DNA of 64,000 bases from Sclerodactyla briareus (Eukaryota > Echinodermata > Holothuroidea > Dendrochirotida > Sclerodactylidae). Numbering within the stretch: position 1 is the stretch's first letter; every line of letters starts with the position of its first letter. This document shows positions 59,132-64,000 of this stretch, piece by piece. The position numbers were made by a program, and so were the translations under genes. Under the pieces are notes generated by a model, which was not told the origin of the DNA, made no database searches, and worked only from the letters and a program-made list of their open reading frames with translations. The stretch covers positions 186,001 through 250,000 of the forward strand of contig JAODTK010005561.1 of assembly GCA_026419785.1 (NCBI GenBank), written 5' to 3'.

Positions 59132-62100
59132 ATAGCAGTGCAGGTGTAATACAAATTCAGCAGTTGTCCAATCAACCCTCACTCGAACAGTTCAGTACAC
59201 AAAGCGTAAGAAAGACATTGACTGCCCACTATTGTCTGATGTCCCAGACATAAAAAAAGCCGGGGTCAGTCCGGACCCGTCTGCGGGTCATGAACGCCTA
59301 TCCTCCTGCCAATTTCTCTCACTCGCATTTTCGATCTAATTACTTTCTACAAGGATTTTCTTGGCACTATCCCTCCTCTCGTCCCCAACCCGCGGGATAC
59401 GTCTTTTAACCCTGTACACTCCTATCTTAAGCACATTTCTTATCTTGCCTCCCATCAAAAGCATCGGATGAATCGGTCCGGATGCGTAGCTTCGGTCCAC
59501 GTCACCACAATGTACAATTTCCTGCTATGTGTTTGGCTAACCTGTCCGCGAACTCTCTCGGAGTGACAAGGCACTCACCAGGGCAGGTCGTTTCCGAGTT
59601 GACTGTCAAGTTGGTGGGTACGACTCCCTTTTCGTCTGAGCATACTAAGGTTCTTTTATTTCACTTGTACCTTGATTAGAAGAAGATCATAAATATTGAA
59701 GTGATAAGAAAATATTCAGGTTTAGTGGGCCGTGTATGTGACATGGTAATTTTTTGAGGAATATGGTTTCAAGTAAAAGCAATATGATTCGCAATGAAAA
59801 TACGCTCAAGGTTGATGTAATGGGCATATTTCAAACATTGTTTTGAAAAATTATGTAGCTGCCGACATTCGAACTGTGAGGCATAGACCGTATAATTCAC
59901 AGTTGGTTTACAAAATTTTTGCCATTGAAACTAAAAGCAAGCCGGCGCAATCTGAAATGGCTTTGTTGCTTCCAGCGAGTATACACGGTATAGGATATGA
60001 CTTGTATTAACTGATCACTTGGAAATGAATTGTTACATAAATTGAACAATAATAACCGCAATACAAATTTGTGAGATAATTAAGCCGTGCACCTGCACAC
60101 AGTCACTGATTCTGTGACAATTGCATGGATATGAGATTAAGACTTGCGAGTCCCTGTAGCATGCAAGTCGTCGACTGCAGAGAGAACCAAGTCTTTGCCA
60201 CACACCTGTGCCACAGGGTTCAATAGGAATGGTCATGGAAAAGATTAACTGGTAGTAATTGATTGGATTTAACAAATGTATCTTGCACAACATATTCAAA
60301 ATGACAAAAAATACCGCCCTGGCCCACTTCGAGTTCGAAAGCACTCCCAGGAAATACCAAATGCGCACGTACGGTTTGAAAACATGACCGTGGGAGACGA
60401 TGGAAGACGAACGAACAAGAGATATAAAGACCTGCTTGATCTGCTTCACACCGCATCTTAATCCCGCCTGGCATTCCGCTTACGTTTGGAACTAAGCCCC
60501 CTTTCCCTACACAAAAACGGACGACATCCGGTAAAACGGCTTGAGTAAGGACCTGCTTGCAGAAATATTTATTTCCTACAATGTAGCCAAACTTCCCCAT
60601 GTAAATCCTAAATTCATACACGGTTGTAGACTGAATTGTATCCGGGAAACCATTCAAATTAGCTGATAACGACCCTGGATGGGGACGGTGTTGGCATCGG
60701 GAATGACTGACCGTGTTACGTTCACGGAGGGTTGATATATAAACAAAACAATAATACATCGTCGCCTGTGATATCTTGAATTTTCATTCTAGCTTGAAAA
60801 TCAACTTGGAAGAAACTGTAGTACGAAAATGTATGATACAAAAAAAACACATGAATTGGGGGGTGCAAAGACAGTGACAAACATTCGTTGGCAAGGAGGC
60901 GAAATTGGCTTTGACCCAAACTCATGATCATACGGACGATGCGAGTGAGTGGCAATGCCACGTCTCCCATGCTACAAACGTGAATTAATGTGACATAGCA
61001 CCGAATTTTCGGGGGTGTCCGCATTTCCTAGGATTATCAGGTCCGCGAGGACAGAATTGTAGCCGTGGATAATTACGGCGCGATGGGTTGCCGATATAAT
61101 GCACGGTCCAACCACCAACGATTATTCCTCGGGATATTATTGACCGTCACCTTCCCTTATAAGCCAGAGCATATTATATCCCAGTCGACAGCTAGGTGTC
61201 TGAACCGGCGGAGTCCTTTCAACATCGTGAAGGAGGGAGCCCCACGTTCGATCGTGCCTTGTTTGTAAGGTCGAGGCCTCGATATTTGCCTGAAATAGCT
61301 TCCGCCGCCGCGTAGGGCTGAGCGACAGAGGTGATTGATCAGTGAGTAGGGTGTAATACTAACACACAGGTCTCGCGGATAATTTACTACCAACGTGCCA
61401 ATACTGGAAAACAGTCTGGCGCACCCAAATCCGGAAAATACAGTGAAATAACTTGGACAGAGGGTAGCGTATACAAAATACACCACTTTGGTTGCCAGAT
61501 TCTTAGTTTGAATTACACACTTTACAGTATTAGGGAAAAACAATGGTCCTATTTATTCTATGTATAACCCTTATTGTATGGAACGACATTATTCGACTAT
61601 CTCTTCTTACGTCATATTATCTCATTATTGCCAGACAATTTTCTTCTAAGTGGCATAATGACAAAAATATGTATGCACTCATTATGCGACTTTGATAGTC
61701 TGTCGCATAAACGGCAGTTTTTTATTTTACTGAATCTATTCTAAGATGCAAACGTCTCGGCCAACATAGGATTGCCATTCGGACAATATTGTTCCTATTA
61801 TGTGAATATTACTAAACATTATTCTGACACAAAGCCATCGCCGCGCAAAAGTGACTTTTTACTTATTATTGGGCGTCAGCTCGAAATATATAAAAGTTCA
61901 CCAAAATGACCTCATTTGCTCATTATGGGTCTGAGCAGCTGTGAAGCACTAAGCGCATAATGACTTCATTGACTCATTCATTGCTGATCATTAGACTGCA
62001 ATAATGACTATGTTTTGTCATGATTCGACAACGCCTGTTGACTGCAAGCCTATAACTGGTCGATTTCTTTTGTTTATTTTGTTCGACCGTTCATAAGGCA

Positions 62101-62137
62101 TCAGTCATAAATGACTTAATTTTGTGTCATTTTCTAG
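59132..62137. other. Single-copy-looking stretch, no supported gene
   Basis: None of the window's repeat families occur here. The longest frame of the window lies here (60220-60759, reverse, about 180 codons), but it has no recognisable motif and its length is compatible with chance. The part 61560-62130 is AT-rich, with recurring cataatga/tcattat words and an inverted repeat gcataatga / tcattatgc (61653-61661 and 61679-61687). Confidence 0.4.
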
Positions 62138-62370
62138 CGACGCGTGTTTCCTATTCGCCGAATAAAAAACATCTCAATGAGAAACCTCTGCAGAACGAGT
62201 AAACTCTGCAGAATGAGAAAACTCGTGCTAGATGAAACTTCTGCAGAACGAGTTCCCTCTCAGAACAGTAAGTCTGAATATTGTGCGCGTTTCGGCAATG
62301 TCAAAATTACCCTTGCACGTCTCGGCTCTGCGGCCATTGATGGCAATTGTACGGACAGTGGGACCGACAG
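62138..62370 (+). CDS. Candidate internal exon, unknown protein
   Basis: A strong acceptor (tgtgtcattttctag|) is followed by 77 open codons plus two bases, then a good donor, cgacag|gtaatg. The peptide begins RRVFPIRRIKNISMRN and later reads EYCARFGNVKITLARLGSAA. Part of it (62190-62270) comes from a short repeated motif, ctctgcagaacgag. The frame joins without a shift to the next acceptor at 62710. The family is not recognised; the evidence is splice geometry only. Confidence 0.3.
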
Positions 62371-62710
62371 GTAATGTGGGGTGTTATGTTTGATGTTTGC
62401 GCGATATTGAGGTGTCAAGTTAGGGGCTGGGAGATCGGGGGCGGGTGATCACAGATGACTGGATGTTATTGTTTTGCTTTTTTTGGCGTGGGAGCCGGGG
62501 GCACATAAGTGAGTGGGTAGCAGGCAGCGCTGGTGCTAGGGCGGGAGACCACATCCAATCGAGGGCTTAGACGCGTAGCGTACAATATAAAGAAATGATT
62601 TTTCGGTTTTACATACCCCGCCGATTCGCAAGGAAACGCACTTCTGCGGTCATATTCAGAATAAGCAACATCCCTAAATGTCCACTAAATTCCCGATTTT
62701 TTTATTTCAG

Positions 62711-62771
62711 AACCGTTCTTGAAGGTAATGATCAAAAAGGTATTATTCCTTACAATTACCGAAGGGAGTGA
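62711..62771 (+). CDS. Candidate terminal exon paired with 62138-62370
   Basis: A strong acceptor (ttttttatttcag|) at 62710. Spliced from the donor at 62370 (intron of 340 bp) the frame reads on as RTVLEGNDQKGIIPYNYRRE and stops at TGA 62769-62771. A second donor-like gaag|gtaatg at 62724 would instead give a 14-bp micro-exon. The first polyadenylation-like aataaa after the stop that I noticed is far away, at 63533. Confidence 0.25.
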
Positions 62772-64000
62772 AGGATCACAGGCAAAGTAAAACCCGTCAG
62801 TTGTTGACGCTTAGGGTAGTCCGAGAAAAAAATTTTCCAGACCCCGCTAAGTGCAGGAAACGGTCAATTCCCGGACCTCCTGTATGGCAGTGCACGCAAA
62901 CGTCCACTTGCAAAAGCTGGGGCAATAATTTTCAAAATTGTGTAAGTCAAGAAACGTGTAGTGCTTTAGAGGGACACTAATCTATAGTTACTAAATTCTT
63001 TAGCAGATTTGGTCTTCACATCAGTGGGGGGTCTGGTCATAGGTAAGGAAATTTTGGAGCATTACGATCCACCCCATAATTGCCGGAAAACTGGACTACT
63101 AATCCACTGTCTTATGACAGTCATCGACGGATCAACCCAATTGCCGCATAACAAATTTCGAAATGTATGGCCGCTCGAAAGAAACTCTCTGGAGGAACCT
63201 TGACTAACGTTATGTACATTACAATTCCGGCGGGCCACGCCAATCAATTTGACCTTGTACTGTGTACACAGAAATAGGTACTGCGTACCATACCACCACC
63301 CCTCCTACCCCCGGCCTTCCCCAGAAATTGCAGAGGCGTCACTGAGGAGGATTCCGCGACTTATGGCAGTTTCCAATATCCCCGAAATGGACAGTAAGGT
63401 GTCCGAAACACGAATCGGGAGGTTGGATCCTTACCTTTCTACTACGTGGTCTCCATTCCTACCTGAGCCATGCTGAGACTATTCCATCGCTGACCCTTCG
63501 CAATTGTCACTGAAATTGACCGAAGAACGGGTAATAAACCGCACACTTAAATGAGCGTCTCCACAGCCGTAAAGGAGCTAAACATAAAACGAAATGGCCC
63601 AACCCATAGCGATCGACATGGGATCATGTCGGAAAGAAAAGAAGTTTCAGAATTAGCCACTAGCCTATTGCATGAGATTGCCAGTGCCTAACCGACACTC
63701 CAACATAAACAGATAAACGGACACATAACTGGTTGTTTAAACTTAACCTGACATACCACCCTAAAATATCTCGCACTCACACCATAACCACGTCCGTAAC
63801 GTCAGCTCCGTAGTATTGGTTTACTCAGAGCGTCTTGTCTCTGCAGAAAAGCGCCATCTGATCCAATCATTGTACGTTTCAGCGAATTGTGCAGTTTCTC
63901 ATTCTTCTGCGCCTAGTTGCGTTGCATAGCTTTGAAGCCGTAGCATAAATCATTTCTCTTGTAATCATTATTATAGGCAAGATTATCGTCTGCCGTAATA
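62772..64000. other. Unannotated right end
   Basis: Single-copy-looking sequence. A strong acceptor-like tract (ctacccccggccttccccag|) ends at 63324 and opens into a frame running to 63476 (ending FLPEPC), which might be another exon. No donor is convincing. Confidence 0.35.

Noticed and set aside
60220-60759. Longest open frame of the window (about 180 codons, reverse strand) as a gene
   Set aside because: No motif, no splice or promoter context, and a frame of this length is expected about as often as not in 64 kb of both strands.

Overview
This is a eukaryotic, almost certainly animal, genomic window that is gene-poor and dominated by dispersed and tandem repeats. The combination of tRNA-derived SINEs, a decayed RTE-type non-LTR retrotransposon, inverted-repeat miniature transposons, AG/GT splice-site pairs and many short poly-C runs fits an invertebrate nuclear genome. 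The style of the dispersed non-coding families resembles marine invertebrates (echinoderm-like), but I cannot name a species from the sequence. There are no bacterial-style genes or operons, rRNA, CRISPR array or intact transposase or polymerase. No open frame runs longer than about 180 codons, and that length is compatible with chance in 64 kb.

Layout. Positions 1-983 are the end of a 52-bp minisatellite. From 1.4 to 19.4 kb several copies of one long non-coding repeat (called family A here) alternate with a second family (C), a degenerate minisatellite, SINE pieces and unremarkable sequence. The segment 20.3-20.8 kb is a broken RTE-like reverse transcriptase 3' end. It is followed by a 153-bp MITE and a 1.2-kb degenerate tandem array (family D). 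From 24.5 to 30.5 kb there are two copies of a third family (E, carrying nuclear-receptor-like half-sites), a TGATGACG-rich array, a cluster of CGATAA motifs and a MITE with perfect-looking terminal inverted repeats. A GC-rich block at 33.8-35.8 kb holds broken open frames. More E, C, B and A copies run to 44.4 kb, including a fold-back structure near 40.5 kb. A reverse-strand SINE at 45.8-46.1 kb ends in a long (AAT)n tail. A compound AGAC/AGAT microsatellite lies at 52.4-52.6 kb. A head-to-tail duplication of about 2.3-2.4 kb occupies 54.4-59.1 kb. The last 5 kb is mostly single-copy-looking sequence.

Genes. No complete gene can be assembled with confidence. The best coding candidates are single exons recognised by an open frame plus splice signals: 49546-49972 (-), 62138-62370 followed by 62711-62771 (+, frame-compatible across the intron), 31456-31637 (+) and 42677-42845 (-). 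None resembles a family I can name, so they are given as unnamed candidates with low confidence. Repeat-family letters (A-E) are labels made for this annotation. Paralogous repeat copies differ largely by single-base and homopolymer indels, so either the repeats are old or the assembly is an unpolished long-read consensus; frame-based conclusions should be read with that in mind.
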